DNA from: Burkholderiales bacterium
GTDB taxonomy: Bacteria > Pseudomonadota > Gammaproteobacteria > Burkholderiales > Casimicrobiaceae
Direction: 5' to 3'
Length of the DNA: 44,609 bases
Assembly (NCBI GenBank): GCA_025354165.1
Contig: JANXNI010000066.1
Coordinates: forward strand, 1 to 44,609
Positions 1-8,737 of the stretch are shown in pieces. The notes beneath the pieces are model-generated. The model was not told where the DNA came from. It worked only from the letters and a program-made list of their open reading frames with translations, and searched no databases. Both the position numbers and the translations under genes were made by a program. The number at the start of each line of letters is the position of its first letter. Position 1 is the stretch's first letter.

Positions 1-166
1 GCAAGTCAAAGATGTCAGCCATCGGTGCCGCGATGCGAAAGCTTGCCCATCTGTGTTTCGGTGTGATCCATTCCCAGAAACCTTATGACCCAAACTTCAA
101 TTCGTTTCCTTTGTAGACTTGACTTTCAAGACGGTATCTACTTGGCTACGCTGGCCGGTCTGGATT

Positions 167-670
167 TCACTCTAATGGAATTACGGAAACCGATACGACT
201 GAAACGTCGTCGTTTACATGGGCGACTTGTAAGCTGTGGAATATTAGATTCATGCGGAAACGGTCTGTGTGGATTTCTACTTCGAACATTGGTTTTCCCA
301 AGCGAATAGTCCACAACGCAGCTTTATCGGACGGCGTGACGGCGCGCATACCAGGCCACGCCCCAGACCAATCAGTTCCCCAAACGTATCCTTCTGGCTC
401 GCCCGCAGACTCCCACCGCTTGAAGTCTATGAAATCCTCCCCCCAAGACTTGCGCCATGTGTCATCTTCGACGCCGGTTGAATAACTCATTTCGACGACA
501 TGCGTAAAGCAGAGGGCGTGGCGACCCCGTACCTTACCCAAGTTGTTTTCCACCAGAATCGAATAGTCGCGTCCGTGCGGCAGGAAGCCGTGCGCCATGA
601 CACCAAAGTCACAGTCTGGAAACCAGTTAAATAATTCATCGAGAGGATGCATAGCGGCCGGTACTTTCAT
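167..670 (-). CDS. small YxiG-like hypothetical protein
   Basis: A 167-residue soluble protein with no signal peptide or membrane segment. The N-terminal part (about residues 8-65) contains an acidic, aromatic stretch with DCDFGVMAHGF and a later RDYSILVE, followed by RHALCFTHVVE. This resembles, from memory, the YxiG-like family, small cytosolic proteins often seen near polymorphic toxins or as isolated genes; no function is established. The start at 670 gives MKVPAAMHPLDEL; an internal Met seven codons in is equally possible because no clear ribosome binding site is present. The gene stands alone at the window edge, so its own operon cannot be judged. The coding call rests on length and on protein-like composition. 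The family assignment is tentative. Confidence 0.6.
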   Translation of the reverse strand: MKVPAAMHPLDELFNWFPDCDFGVMAHGFLPHGRDYSILVENNLGKVRGRHALCFTHVVEMSYSTGVEDDTWRKSWGEDFIDFKRWESAGEPEGYVWGTDWSGAWPGMRAVTPSDKAALWTIRLGKPMFEVEIHTDRFRMNLIFHSLQVAHVNDDVSVVSVSVIPLE

Positions 671-735
671 TTACTGCCCGCAGCCTGAACTATCGGGGGA
701 ATCGCACAATTATCAGCGCTTTCCGAAGGGCACAA

Positions 736-752
736 GGCGGGCATTGCCCGCC
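736..752. repeat. GC-rich hairpin, GGCGGGC-ATT-GCCCGCC
   Basis: A perfect 7-bp stem with a three-base loop, followed at once by the palindrome CCCGACGTCGGG (751-762). It lies in the gap between the divergently arranged hypothetical gene and the FAD oxidoreductase. No T-run follows on the plus strand, so it is not a clear terminator. Confidence 0.6.
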
Positions 753-770
753 CGACGTCGGGCAAGCTGC

Positions 771-887
771 TCCCCCGGTCGCCGGGGGAAGGTTGGGAGG
801 GGGTAAGCCGGTGATTGTCAGAGCAGTCATGGCTGCTATCACCAACGTCTTACCCCACCCCAACCCTCCCCTGCAAGAGGGGAGGGA
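771..887. repeat. intergenic inverted repeat, CCCTCCCC/GGGGAGGG type
   Basis: The left part (about 771-807) reads CCCCCGGTCGCCGGGGG, then GGTTGGGAGGGGGTAAG. The right part (about 850-887) reads back as its near complement, TTACCCCACCCCAACCCTCCC, and then closes on itself as CCCTCCCCTGCAAGAGGGGAGGG. This is the kind of dispersed palindrome common between proteobacterial genes. It continues to just before the oxidoreductase start and argues that codons upstream of 911 are not coding. Confidence 0.65.
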
Positions 888-910
888 GCCGTTGCCGCTA
901 CGATACCAAC

Positions 911-2008
911 ATGGATCAAATCGACAGCGTAGTCATCGGCGCCGGCGTAGTCGGCCTCGCGGTCGCGCGGGCGCTCGCTTTGCGTGGGCGCGAGGTGCTG
1001 GTGCTGGAGGCGGCGGATGCTATCGGCACGGGCACCAGTTCGCGTAACAGCGAGGTGATTCATGCGGGCATTTACTACGCAGCCGGGTCGCTGAAGGCGC
1101 GGTTGTGCGTTGCGGGCAAGGCGCTGCTTTATGCGTATTGCGCGGAGCGCGGCATTGCGCATCGGCGTTGCGGCAAATTGCTGGTTGCGACGAGTGATGA
1201 CCAGTTGCCGCAACTGCAATTGATCATCGACAAAGCGGCCGCCAACGGCGTGAACGACCTCGTGCTGCTCACGCAAGCCGAGGCACAAGCGATGGAGCCG
1301 CAACTGAGCTGCGTCGCCGCCGTGCATTCGCCGAGCACGGGCATCATCGACAGTCATGCGCTGATGCTCTCGCTGCAGGGCGATCTCGAAAACGCGGGCG
1401 GCATGGTGGCGTTCAACACGTCGGCGGCGAGCGCGAAAGTCACGACGGACGGAATAGAACTCACGATGGCGGACGGCACGCAACTTATGTGTAAGCGCCT
1501 GGTGAACGCCGCCGGTTTGCATGCGCAAGCGCTCGCGCATCGCATCGAGGGCCTCGCTGCTGAGCATGTGCCGCCCGCATTTTTTGCGAAGGGCAATTAC
1601 TTCACATTGTCAGGTCGTTCACCGTTCACGCGGCTGATTTATCCCGTACCGCAGGCGGCGGGATTGGGCGTGCACTTGACGATTGATATGGGCGGGCAGG
1701 CGAAGTTCGGGCCGGATGTGGAGTGGGTGAATTCGCCCGAAGAGCTGACCGTCGATCCCGCGCGCGGCGACGCGTTCTACGCCGAGGTGCGCAAGTATTG
1801 GCCGGAGTTGCCCGACGGTGCGCTGCAAGCGGGGTACGCAGGGATTCGTCCGAAGATTCAGAGCCCAACCGAGCCGGCGCGAGATTTTCTGATTCAGGGG
1901 CCGCAGGATCATGGTGTGCCGGGGTTGGTGAATATGTTCGGGATTGAATCGCCGGGGTTGACCAGTTCGTTGGCGTTGGGGGAGTTTGTTGCCGGGAAGT
2001 TTGCTTAA
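911..2008 (+). CDS. FAD-dependent oxidoreductase, L-2-hydroxyglutarate oxidase type
   Basis: A 365-residue DAO-fold flavoprotein. The N-terminal dinucleotide-binding motif is [16 protein letters not shown], followed by an acidic end of strand two (VLEAADAIG) and the signature [13 protein letters not shown], which is typical of the LhgO/L2HGDH branch. The C-terminus has [19 protein letters not shown], also typical of that branch. Such enzymes oxidise 2-hydroxy acids at the C2 carbon and pass electrons to a quinone or oxygen. The exact substrate here is inferred only from family resemblance. The ATG at 911 is chosen because everything upstream in frame is translated intergenic repeat. No strong ribosome binding site is visible. 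No operon partner is apparent. Confidence 0.85.
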   Translation: MDQIDSVVIGAGVVGLAVARALALRGREVLVLEAADAIGTGTSSRNSEVIHAGIYYAAGSLKARLCVAGKALLYAYCAERGIAHRRCGKLLVATSDDQLPQLQLIIDKAAANGVNDLVLLTQAEAQAMEPQLSCVAAVHSPSTGIIDSHALMLSLQGDLENAGGMVAFNTSAASAKVTTDGIELTMADGTQLMCKRLVNAAGLHAQALAHRIEGLAAEHVPPAFFAKGNYFTLSGRSPFTRLIYPVPQAAGLGVHLTIDMGGQAKFGPDVEWVNSPEELTVDPARGDAFYAEVRKYWPELPDGALQAGYAGIRPKIQSPTEPARDFLIQGPQDHGVPGLVNMFGIESPGLTSSLALGEFVAGKFA

Positions 2009-2030
2009 CGTTTCCTCGTTTCTCCAACCC

Positions 2031-2154
2031 GTTCGTGGTGAGCTCGTCGAACCATGAACGCGACAGAAGCGCTGGGGTTGTTAAGCGAAATAGTGATAGA
2101 GGCATCAAGGTCGCTCTAAATCCACCAGCGTGGTTCGACAAGCTCACCACGAAC
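2031..2154. repeat. 24-bp inverted repeat pair, GTTCGTGGTGAGC type
   Basis: The left arm 2031-2054 reads GTTCGTGGTGAGCTCGTCGA and ends in ACCA. The right arm 2131-2154 is its reverse complement with one mismatch (23 of 24 match). The arms are separated by 76 bases. They fill most of the gap between the oxidoreductase and the methyltransferase. Dispersed elements of this sequence type are common between genes of many beta- and alphaproteobacteria. No function is shown. Confidence 0.75.
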
Positions 2155-2248
2155 CGAGCAAAACCAAGACTCAAAAAATTCTTGGCAGCGAGCTGGATTG
2201 TTTTGCGCCGGAAGCGCTCGCGGAGCACCTTCGTGTAGAGTCAGCCTC

Positions 2249-3139
2249 ATGCAAAAGAAAAAATCAGAACCCGCGACCGCTGCAGCGATGCCAGAAATCC
2301 GCGTTGGTCAATCCATCGAGCTTTTAAAAGCGCTGCACATCCTGACCGTCGACGGCAAGATGAATCAGGATTCGCGTCGCAAGTTAAAGCAGGTCTATCA
2401 CCTCGTGCAATTCATCGAACCTCTGCTCGCGCAAGTGCTCGCCGAGCGCGGTGGCGTGACGCTGGTCGATCACGGCGCGGGCAAGTCGTACCTCGGCTTC
2501 ATCCTTTACGACCTGTTTTTCAAAGCCATCGCTGCGCAATATCCAGCAAACAAGGTGTGGGGCATCGAGACGCGCGCGCCGTTGGTGGCGGGCGCGGTCA
2601 AGCTGGCGGAACAGCTTGGCTTTTCGCAAATGGCGTTCCTCAATGAATCTGTCGCCAACGCAATCAACACAGAAAAACTGCCAGCGCAAATCGATGTCGT
2701 CACGGCATTGCACGCCTGCGACACCGCTACCGATGACGCGCTACGCTTCGGCCTGGAAAAGAAAGCCAAATTCATCGTACTCGTGCCCTGCTGTCAGGCC
2801 GAAGTCGCAGCGCATTTGCGCAACGAAAAAGGTGAAACCACTGCTAACAAGAGCATCAGTCAGCTCTGGCGCCACCCAATTCACACCCGCGAATTCGGCA
2901 GCCAGATTACCAACGTGTTGCGCTGCCTGTTGCTCGAAGCCAACGGCTACAAAGTCACGGTGACCGAGCTGGTCGGCTGGGAGCATTCGATGAAGAATGA
3001 GTTGATCATCGCGCAGTTCAAGAATTTGCCGCGTAAGGCGGCGACCGAGCGGCTGCAACAGGTCCTGGACACATTTGGTCTGCAAGGGATGAGCGAACGC
3101 TTCGGCGTGCCGGGCCTGCCGAGAGCTACCGCCACGTAA
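2249..3139 (+). CDS. class I SAM-dependent methyltransferase (Methyltransf_32-like)
   Basis: A 296-residue cytoplasmic protein. A helical N-terminal region of about 65 residues precedes a Rossmann methyltransferase core: motif I is VDHGAGKSYLGF (about residues 75-86), then LHACDTATDDAL (around residue 160) and VLVPCCQAEVA (around residue 180). The HACDTATD and VPCCQ pair is characteristic of the Methyltransf_32 family, whose substrates are mostly unknown; RNA or a small molecule are both possible. The ATG at 2249 opens a lysine-rich start, MQKKKSEP. Upstream codons in frame fall in the repeat-containing gap, so the later start is preferred. It is followed after 74 bases by a TPR protein on the same strand. 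Confidence 0.8.
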   Translation: MQKKKSEPATAAAMPEIRVGQSIELLKALHILTVDGKMNQDSRRKLKQVYHLVQFIEPLLAQVLAERGGVTLVDHGAGKSYLGFILYDLFFKAIAAQYPANKVWGIETRAPLVAGAVKLAEQLGFSQMAFLNESVANAINTEKLPAQIDVVTALHACDTATDDALRFGLEKKAKFIVLVPCCQAEVAAHLRNEKGETTANKSISQLWRHPIHTREFGSQITNVLRCLLLEANGYKVTVTELVGWEHSMKNELIIAQFKNLPRKAATERLQQVLDTFGLQGMSERFGVPGLPRATAT

Positions 3140-3213
3140 CAACCTGTTACGCCGACGAGTGAAAACTCACGTTTCCGCGCTACAGTTGCTGCCAACAACA
3201 CCGGGGTGATCTC

Positions 3214-4977
3214 ATGAGCGAGCAGAGCGGAAATCTCATTCGAAACGAACTGGATCGACTGCTCGCGAGCGATTGGCTGCGCCGTTCGCCGAGTCACTTG
3301 CGGCTGTTGCGCTATCTGGTTGAGCGCAGCCTCGCCAACGATCCCGGCGCGTTGCGCGAGATGTCGATTGGCATTGAAGTGTTTCACCGCAACCCTTCGA
3401 CGTACGATCCGAAGAATGACCCCATCGTGCGCGTAAATGTGAGCCGTCTGCGCGAACGACTGGTCAAGCATTACGCGATGTTCGAGACGCCGCCGCAGGT
3501 GCGCATTGAGTTGCCGAAAGGACGCTACGCCGCGGAGTTCGTCGAATTGGGTGCACGCATGCTCGCAGCGCCGCGGTTTTTGGTGTTGCCGTTCGTGAGC
3601 GAAGCGCGCGATGATCCGCTGGCGACGCTGCTGTTTGAATCCACCATCGGAGAGTTGCAGTCGGTCCTGCAGGTGCTTGTACTCGGCTCCCGTTCGGCAC
3701 GCGCAGTGGCGGACGATGAGCCGCTAGATTCTGCGAGGCGTGTGAATGCGCAGGCCGTATTGTCGGCGCGGTGGGTTCGCGTGACGGGCGCACGCGACGA
3801 GCAACATGTGCACACCATGCTGCTGTCAGCGCCGTACGGCCACATGATGGCGAGCAAACGTTACGCGCGCGGCGACGACGAAACCGACGCGGCGTTCGTT
3901 GAACGCCTGAGTCGCCAGATTCGTGATGATTGCCTGCATACGCTGGCTGATTTGCTGCCCGGTGAATACATCTTGCCGCCGCCGCGCAAGGGCTTTACAG
4001 GCGTTTCGCGCGAAGCGACCGATGCGTTTGTGCAGGCCCGCCGGGCGAGCGCGTTGGGCACGGCAGAGGGGCACGCTCAGTCGCGTGTTTTGCTGGAATC
4101 TTCAATCGCCGCTGCGCCCGATTTTGCGATGGCATACGCGTCACTTGCCGCCACAATGGGCAATCTTTCAATGTATGAGCAGGTGACGCCCGAGGAGGCG
4201 TGGCGTGTTGGCAGTGCAGCGTCACAGCGTGCGCTGGAGATTGATCCACTGGAGCCGAGTGCTTACCTTAATCTCGCGGGCGACAAGATTTTTTATGAGT
4301 ACGATTTCCCGGCGGCGCAGGCCCTACTTTTGACCGCGCGCAAGCTGGCTCCGCGGCAGCCTGGAGTGCACATGCTGTTTGGCACACTGGCCGCCTATAA
4401 CGGAGCGTTGGATGACGCGCTCGGTCATTTTGATGCTGCGCAAGAGGTCGATCCGCTGTTCCCTGCGATCCGTGCAAATCGCGGTGTGGCGTATTACTTT
4501 GCCGGCCGGTTCGACGATGCCAATCGCGTTTTTCTGGAGTTGCTCACCGAGTATCCGCAGCGAACCGGAACACGGTTGTCACTGGCGAACTCGCTGACGT
4601 TGTGCGGTGCTTTCGAGGCAGCTCGCTCTGAGCTGAATGCGGTGATCGAGCACGACCCCGACGACGCCAGCGCGCGTCTTGCACTGGCCTTCCTGACTGC
4701 ACGCGAGGGCGATAAAAGGCAAGCCAGAAAAATTGTGCACTCGGTGCGCGCGAGTAGCTTGATTGAGAAGACAAATCCTTCCGCTTTGGCTGCGCTGTAC
4801 GCGCAACTAGGCGAGCTGGACGAAGCAATAAAGTGGCTGACGCTCGCGGCCGATTCGCACGAAGGAGGTTTTGCCGAAGCGCAGATCGATCCGCTGCTCG
4901 CACCACTGGTTGCGGTCGACGCTTTCCATCAGTTGCTGGAACGATTTGGGCTGCAATCGAAACAGCGCCCGCGCTAA
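3214..4977 (+). CDS. TPR protein with cyclase/regulator-type N-terminal domain
   Basis: A 587-residue protein. Residues 1-110 contain SPSHLRLLRYLVE, then IGIEVFHRNPSTYDPKNDPIVR and IELPKGRYAAEF. This N-terminal module is found in front of TPR arrays or cyclase domains in many soil and water bacteria and is thought to be regulatory. A middle region (about 120-250) resembles the domain that assembles an alpha/beta fold in adenylate-cyclase-linked TPR proteins. Residues from about 290 to 560 form helical TPR-like repeats, for example ALEIDPLEPSAYLNLAG and AAQEVDPLFPAIRANRGVAYYFAGR. No signal peptide or membrane segment was seen. A GGGGTG ribosome binding site lies just before the ATG. Role inferred: protein-protein interaction scaffold or regulator; no partner is identifiable. 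Confidence 0.75.
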   Translation: MSEQSGNLIRNELDRLLASDWLRRSPSHLRLLRYLVERSLANDPGALREMSIGIEVFHRNPSTYDPKNDPIVRVNVSRLRERLVKHYAMFETPPQVRIELPKGRYAAEFVELGARMLAAPRFLVLPFVSEARDDPLATLLFESTIGELQSVLQVLVLGSRSARAVADDEPLDSARRVNAQAVLSARWVRVTGARDEQHVHTMLLSAPYGHMMASKRYARGDDETDAAFVERLSRQIRDDCLHTLADLLPGEYILPPPRKGFTGVSREATDAFVQARRASALGTAEGHAQSRVLLESSIAAAPDFAMAYASLAATMGNLSMYEQVTPEEAWRVGSAASQRALEIDPLEPSAYLNLAGDKIFYEYDFPAAQALLLTARKLAPRQPGVHMLFGTLAAYNGALDDALGHFDAAQEVDPLFPAIRANRGVAYYFAGRFDDANRVFLELLTEYPQRTGTRLSLANSLTLCGAFEAARSELNAVIEHDPDDASARLALAFLTAREGDKRQARKIVHSVRASSLIEKTNPSALAALYAQLGELDEAIKWLTLAADSHEGGFAEAQIDPLLAPLVAVDAFHQLLERFGLQSKQRPR

Positions 4978-5023
4978 CATCGCCCTTCGTTGCGGACTAA
5001 CTTTCCGCCCAGGGATGAAAAAT

Positions 5024-6667
5024 ATGTTGCGTATCACTGAACTCAAACTGCCTCTCGATCACGCCGAGGCCGATCTGCTAACGGCGCTCGCCACCAAACT
5101 CGGCATTCGTGCGGAGCAGATCACAAAATTCGTGATTTTTCGGCGTGGGTACGACTCGCGGAAGAAAGCGGATATTCAACTCGTCTATACGCTTGATTTC
5201 GAGGTGCCGAATGCGGTTGCAGCGTATTTGCTGAAAAAATTCAAGCGTGACGTCAATCTGTTGCCGACGCCTGATACAAGCTACAAATTTGTTGCTAACG
5301 CAGATGCGTTAGACACCGATCATTTGCGCCCGGTCGTCGTTGGCTTCGGGCCATGCGGCATCATGGCTGCGTTGATTCTTGCGCAGATGGGATTGCGCCC
5401 GATCATTCTGGAGCGCGGCAAAGTGGGCCGCGAGCGCACGCTTGATACTTGGGCATTGTGGCGGAAGAGTGAACTGAACACCGAGTCCAACGTGCAGTTC
5501 GGCGAAGGCGGCGCGGGTACTTTTTCTGACGGAAAATTGTGGACGCAGACGAAGGATCCGAAGCACTACGGGCGAAAGGTGTTGCAAGAGTTTGTTGCGG
5601 CGGGCGCGCCGGAGGAGATTTTGTACGTCAGCAAGCCGCATGTCGGCACCTTTCGACTGGTGAAAATGGTCGAACATATCCGCGCTGCGATCATCGCGTT
5701 AGGTGGTGAATTTCGCTTTCAGCACAAGGTGGTCGATGTTGAATTTGATGATGCAGGTCCGGTCAAAAAAATCTGCGCAATCGTGACCGAAAACGCCGAG
5801 GGACTACGTGAAACGCTGCGCACTGATCATGTCGTTCTCGCCATCGGACACAGCGCGCGCGACACGTTCAAAATGCTGTTTGATCGCGGTGTGCATATCG
5901 AGGCGAAACCGTTCTCCATCGGCTTTCGCATCGAACACCCGCAGGGCCTGATTGATCGCGCGCGCTTCGGCCCGAGCGCAGGCAACGAGATTCTCGGCGC
6001 GGCCGATTACAAGCTCGTGCATCACGCGTCCAACGGTCGCTCGGTCTACAGTTTTTGTATGTGTCCTGGCGGTACGGTGGTCGCCGCGACGTCCGAAGCG
6101 GGCCGCGTGGTGACCAACGGCATGAGCCAGTATTCGCGCAATGAACGCAACGCCAACGCCGGTATTGTTGTCGGCATCACGCCCGACGATTATCCCGGTC
6201 ATCCGCTAGCCGGCATCGCGTTTCAGCAGCAGTGGGAGAGCCGCGCTTACGAGCTGGGTGGCCGCAACTATTACGCTCCGGCGCAGCTCGTGGGCGATTT
6301 TGTGGCGGGCGTTGCCTCGACCGCGTTGGGCGGCGTAGAGCCAAGCTACAAGCCGGGGGTGACCTTGACTGATTTGGAGAGCGCGTTGCCGGACTATGCG
6401 GTGGCTGCTATCCGTGAGGCGATCCCGGCGTTTGAAAAACAGATTCCGGGGTTTTTCATGGCGGACGCCGTGCTGACGGGCGTTGAGACCCGCACCAGCT
6501 CACCGATTCGAATCACGCGGCGTGATGACGATTTACAGAGCCTGAACGTGCGTGGACTGTTTCCGGCGGGCGAGGGCGCAGGCTACGCGGGCGGCATTAT
6601 GTCGGCCGGGATCGACGGGATTCGCGTGGCCGAGGCTGTTGCGCAGAGCATTGTCGGCCGCAAGTAG
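5024..6667 (+). CDS. FAD-dependent protein of the YtfP/COG2509 family
   Basis: A 547-residue flavoprotein. The N-terminal 90 residues form a small domain (LRITELKLPLDHAEADLL) seen in this family. The dinucleotide-binding motif is VVGFGPCGIMAALILAQMG near residue 105, followed by the family signature VQFGEGGAGTFSDGKLWT. A conserved cysteine motif, YSFCMCPGG, occurs near residue 345. The C-terminus has GLFPAGEGAGYAGGIMSAGIDG, the usual final FAD contact. The reaction is unknown for the family. AGGG at 5011-5014 is nine bases from the ATG at 5024, which is preferred over an ATG at 5015. It follows the TPR gene by 46 bases and could be co-transcribed. Confidence 0.85.
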   Translation: MLRITELKLPLDHAEADLLTALATKLGIRAEQITKFVIFRRGYDSRKKADIQLVYTLDFEVPNAVAAYLLKKFKRDVNLLPTPDTSYKFVANADALDTDHLRPVVVGFGPCGIMAALILAQMGLRPIILERGKVGRERTLDTWALWRKSELNTESNVQFGEGGAGTFSDGKLWTQTKDPKHYGRKVLQEFVAAGAPEEILYVSKPHVGTFRLVKMVEHIRAAIIALGGEFRFQHKVVDVEFDDAGPVKKICAIVTENAEGLRETLRTDHVVLAIGHSARDTFKMLFDRGVHIEAKPFSIGFRIEHPQGLIDRARFGPSAGNEILGAADYKLVHHASNGRSVYSFCMCPGGTVVAATSEAGRVVTNGMSQYSRNERNANAGIVVGITPDDYPGHPLAGIAFQQQWESRAYELGGRNYYAPAQLVGDFVAGVASTALGGVEPSYKPGVTLTDLESALPDYAVAAIREAIPAFEKQIPGFFMADAVLTGVETRTSSPIRITRRDDDLQSLNVRGLFPAGEGAGYAGGIMSAGIDGIRVAEAVAQSIVGRK

Positions 6668-6757
6668 CTTCGCAGAGACTGAATCTTCGCTTCCACGTCC
6701 GCGCAAATCACGTCTAAACTCCAGATCAATTGACAGATTTAGTTACAGGTCGTGCAC

Positions 6758-7930
6758 ATGGCTGGTTGGTGTCTCGAGGGGGTGACATTCAAAGATGCGG
6801 ATGCGCTGATTCGCATCTCGCAGTTTCCGTTCCTGATCGGGCGCGATGCAGCGTGCGATCTGCCCATTGCGTCGGCTGAAACGTCGCGTCAGCATGCGGT
6901 GATTGATCTCGACATTGGGGGATGTCTGCGTCTGACCGATCTCAACAGCGCCAATGGCACGTTTGTTAATCGCGCCCAAATTTTCGGCTCGGTTTTGCTC
7001 GCAGATGGCGACGTGGCGCACTTTGGTACGACAGAGTTTAGGGTGCGACACGTTGAACAAAATGTGTTTGACGCACTCGCGGTATCAGATAGCGACCAGA
7101 CGGTGTTAATAAGTCGTGCGCCTGCGCTCAGTGAGCATTTCGTCATGCTCGAGCGGCAGTTCCTCGAAATGCTGCAAGCACGCGCAGTGCACACCGCCCT
7201 GCAGCCTATCGTGCATGCGCGTGACGGCCGGTTGCGGGCATTCGAAGTCCTTGGGCGGGGTCAGATACCAGAGTTGCCGCAGACACCGATTGACATGTTT
7301 GTTATGGCGGGCCGGCTCGGCAAAGAGGTTGAGTTGAGTGAAGCGTTTCGCTGGGCGGGGTTGACGGCTGCTGCGACGTTTGCGCCTAATGCGACGCTAT
7401 TCGTCAATGTGCATCCGCGCGAAATGTTTACCGAGGCCTTGTATCGATCTATCAGTCTGCTGCGCGCGATGGTGCCGACTGCACAGATTGTGATCGAAAT
7501 TCATGAAACTGCGGTGACGCAAATCGCAGACGTGAAAAATATGGCGCGGCGGCTACAAGAAATCAACGTCCAGTTTGCGTACGACGACTTTGGTGCCGGT
7601 CAGGCGCGACTGGTGGAGCTGGTCGATGCGCCACCGCACTACGTGAAATTTGATATGGGCTTGATCCGCGATATTGATCGGGCCAGCCCAAAGAAACAGC
7701 AACTCGTTTCGCAACTGGTGCGAATTGTTCACGATGTCGGTGCCATCGCGCTGGCTGAAGGCGTTGAAACACCTGCCGAAGCGCACATCTGCGCCGTGAT
7801 GAACTTTGATCTGATACAGGGTTATCTCGTCGGCAAACCCGTGCAACCGGAGCGAGGCTGGCCGTATCCTCCGAGCTACGTTGCGACCGCGATTGGCGAG
7901 GTCACGACGACCATCACCTTGCCGCGCTAG
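6758..7930 (+). CDS. FHA domain-EAL domain signalling protein
   Basis: A 390-residue protein joining two signalling modules. The FHA domain (about residues 1-95) shows LIGRDAACDLPI, SRQHAVIDL and LNSANGTFVN, the phosphothreonine-binding loops. The EAL phosphodiesterase-type domain (about 135-370) has FEVLGRG in place of EAL, then VNVHP, IEIHETA, YDDFGAG, VKFDMG, AEGVET and QGYLVGKP. The residues expected to hold metal and c-di-GMP are therefore present, so activity is plausible. No signal peptide or membrane segment. An AGG at 6747-6749 sits eight bases before the ATG at 6758, favouring it over a GTG two codons earlier. The role inferred is cyclic-di-GMP turnover gated by a phosphoprotein. 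It converges with the ABC ATPase gene 14 bases downstream. Confidence 0.85.
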   Translation: MAGWCLEGVTFKDADALIRISQFPFLIGRDAACDLPIASAETSRQHAVIDLDIGGCLRLTDLNSANGTFVNRAQIFGSVLLADGDVAHFGTTEFRVRHVEQNVFDALAVSDSDQTVLISRAPALSEHFVMLERQFLEMLQARAVHTALQPIVHARDGRLRAFEVLGRGQIPELPQTPIDMFVMAGRLGKEVELSEAFRWAGLTAAATFAPNATLFVNVHPREMFTEALYRSISLLRAMVPTAQIVIEIHETAVTQIADVKNMARRLQEINVQFAYDDFGAGQARLVELVDAPPHYVKFDMGLIRDIDRASPKKQQLVSQLVRIVHDVGAIALAEGVETPAEAHICAVMNFDLIQGYLVGKPVQPERGWPYPPSYVATAIGEVTTTITLPR

Positions 7931-7944
7931 GCTCTCTGGGTTGA

Positions 7945-8733
7945 TCAGGCCATTGCGGCTTTTTGGGCGGCGAGCACTTCCACGCGAACCTGCTCGGTCA
8001 ATTCTGCTTTGAGTTCGGCGAATGCGGGCGTGGTCTTAACCGAGTAGTGCCGTGGATGCGGCATCGGCACTTCGAGATTCAATTTAATGCGCCCTGGGCG
8101 CGCGCTCATCACGACCACGCGGCTACCCATGAACACGGCTTCGTCGATATCGTGGGTGACGAAAAGTACGGTCTTTTTCTCGGCTTCCCAGATGCCAAGC
8201 AACAGCTCCTGCATCAGCTCACGCGTCTGATGATCGAGGGCGCCGAACGGCTCATCCATCAGAAGCATGCGCGGATTGTTGGCTAGCGCGCGAGCGAGCG
8301 CAGTGCGTTGTTGCATGCCACCAGAGAGCTGTTTCGGGTAATGACTTTCGAATCCGCGTAGGCCCACTTTCTGGATGAAAGAATGCGCGATTTCGAGCTG
8401 CTGCGCACGCGGTAAATTGCGCTCGCGCAGCCCAAAGCAGACGTTATCAAGGACGGTAAGCCAAGGGAACAATGTGTAGCTCTGAAACACCATGCCGCGA
8501 TCAGCGCCCGGCCCGCTAATGCGCTTTCCGTCGAGCATCGCTTCGCCGGACGTCTGTTTGTCGAGCCCCGCGACGATACGCAGCAGCGTGCTTTTGCCGC
8601 AGCCTGAAGGGCCGAGAATGGTGATGAAATCGTTTTCGGTGACTTCGAGATCGGTGGCTTGAAGGGCGACCGTAGGCGCACGGCCCGCTGATTCGAAACT
8701 GCGTGAGACGCCGTGTACGGAAAGAATGCTCAT
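7945..8733 (-). CDS. ABC transporter ATP-binding protein, NitT/TauT type, in hut locus
   Basis: A 262-residue ATPase. Walker A is GPSGCGKST (about residue 40), the Q-loop follows in VFQSYTLFPW, the signature is LSGGMQQRTALARAL, and Walker B is LLMDEPFGALDHQT, with the switch histidine in FVTHDIDEAV. The pattern matches the SsuB/TauB/NrtD group that energises uptake of small anions or organic acids. It is the last gene of the minus-strand run hutU-hutH-receptor-permease-ATPase and starts 4 bases after the permease stop. Its location suggests import of histidine, urocanate or a related compound, but the substrate is inferred only from context. Confidence 0.9.
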   Translation of the reverse strand: MSILSVHGVSRSFESAGRAPTVALQATDLEVTENDFITILGPSGCGKSTLLRIVAGLDKQTSGEAMLDGKRISGPGADRGMVFQSYTLFPWLTVLDNVCFGLRERNLPRAQQLEIAHSFIQKVGLRGFESHYPKQLSGGMQQRTALARALANNPRMLLMDEPFGALDHQTRELMQELLLGIWEAEKKTVLFVTHDIDEAVFMGSRVVVMSARPGRIKLNLEVPMPHPRHYSVKTTPAFAELKAELTEQVRVEVLAAQKAAMA

Positions 8734-8737
8734 CGCG

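Noticed and set aside
815-910. In-frame extension upstream of the FAD oxidoreductase
   Set aside because: It translates the CCCTCCCC-type palindrome and lacks family similarity.
839-1567. Long minus-strand open frame opposite the oxidoreductase
   Set aside because: Arginine- and histidine-rich composition typical of the antisense of a GC-rich gene.
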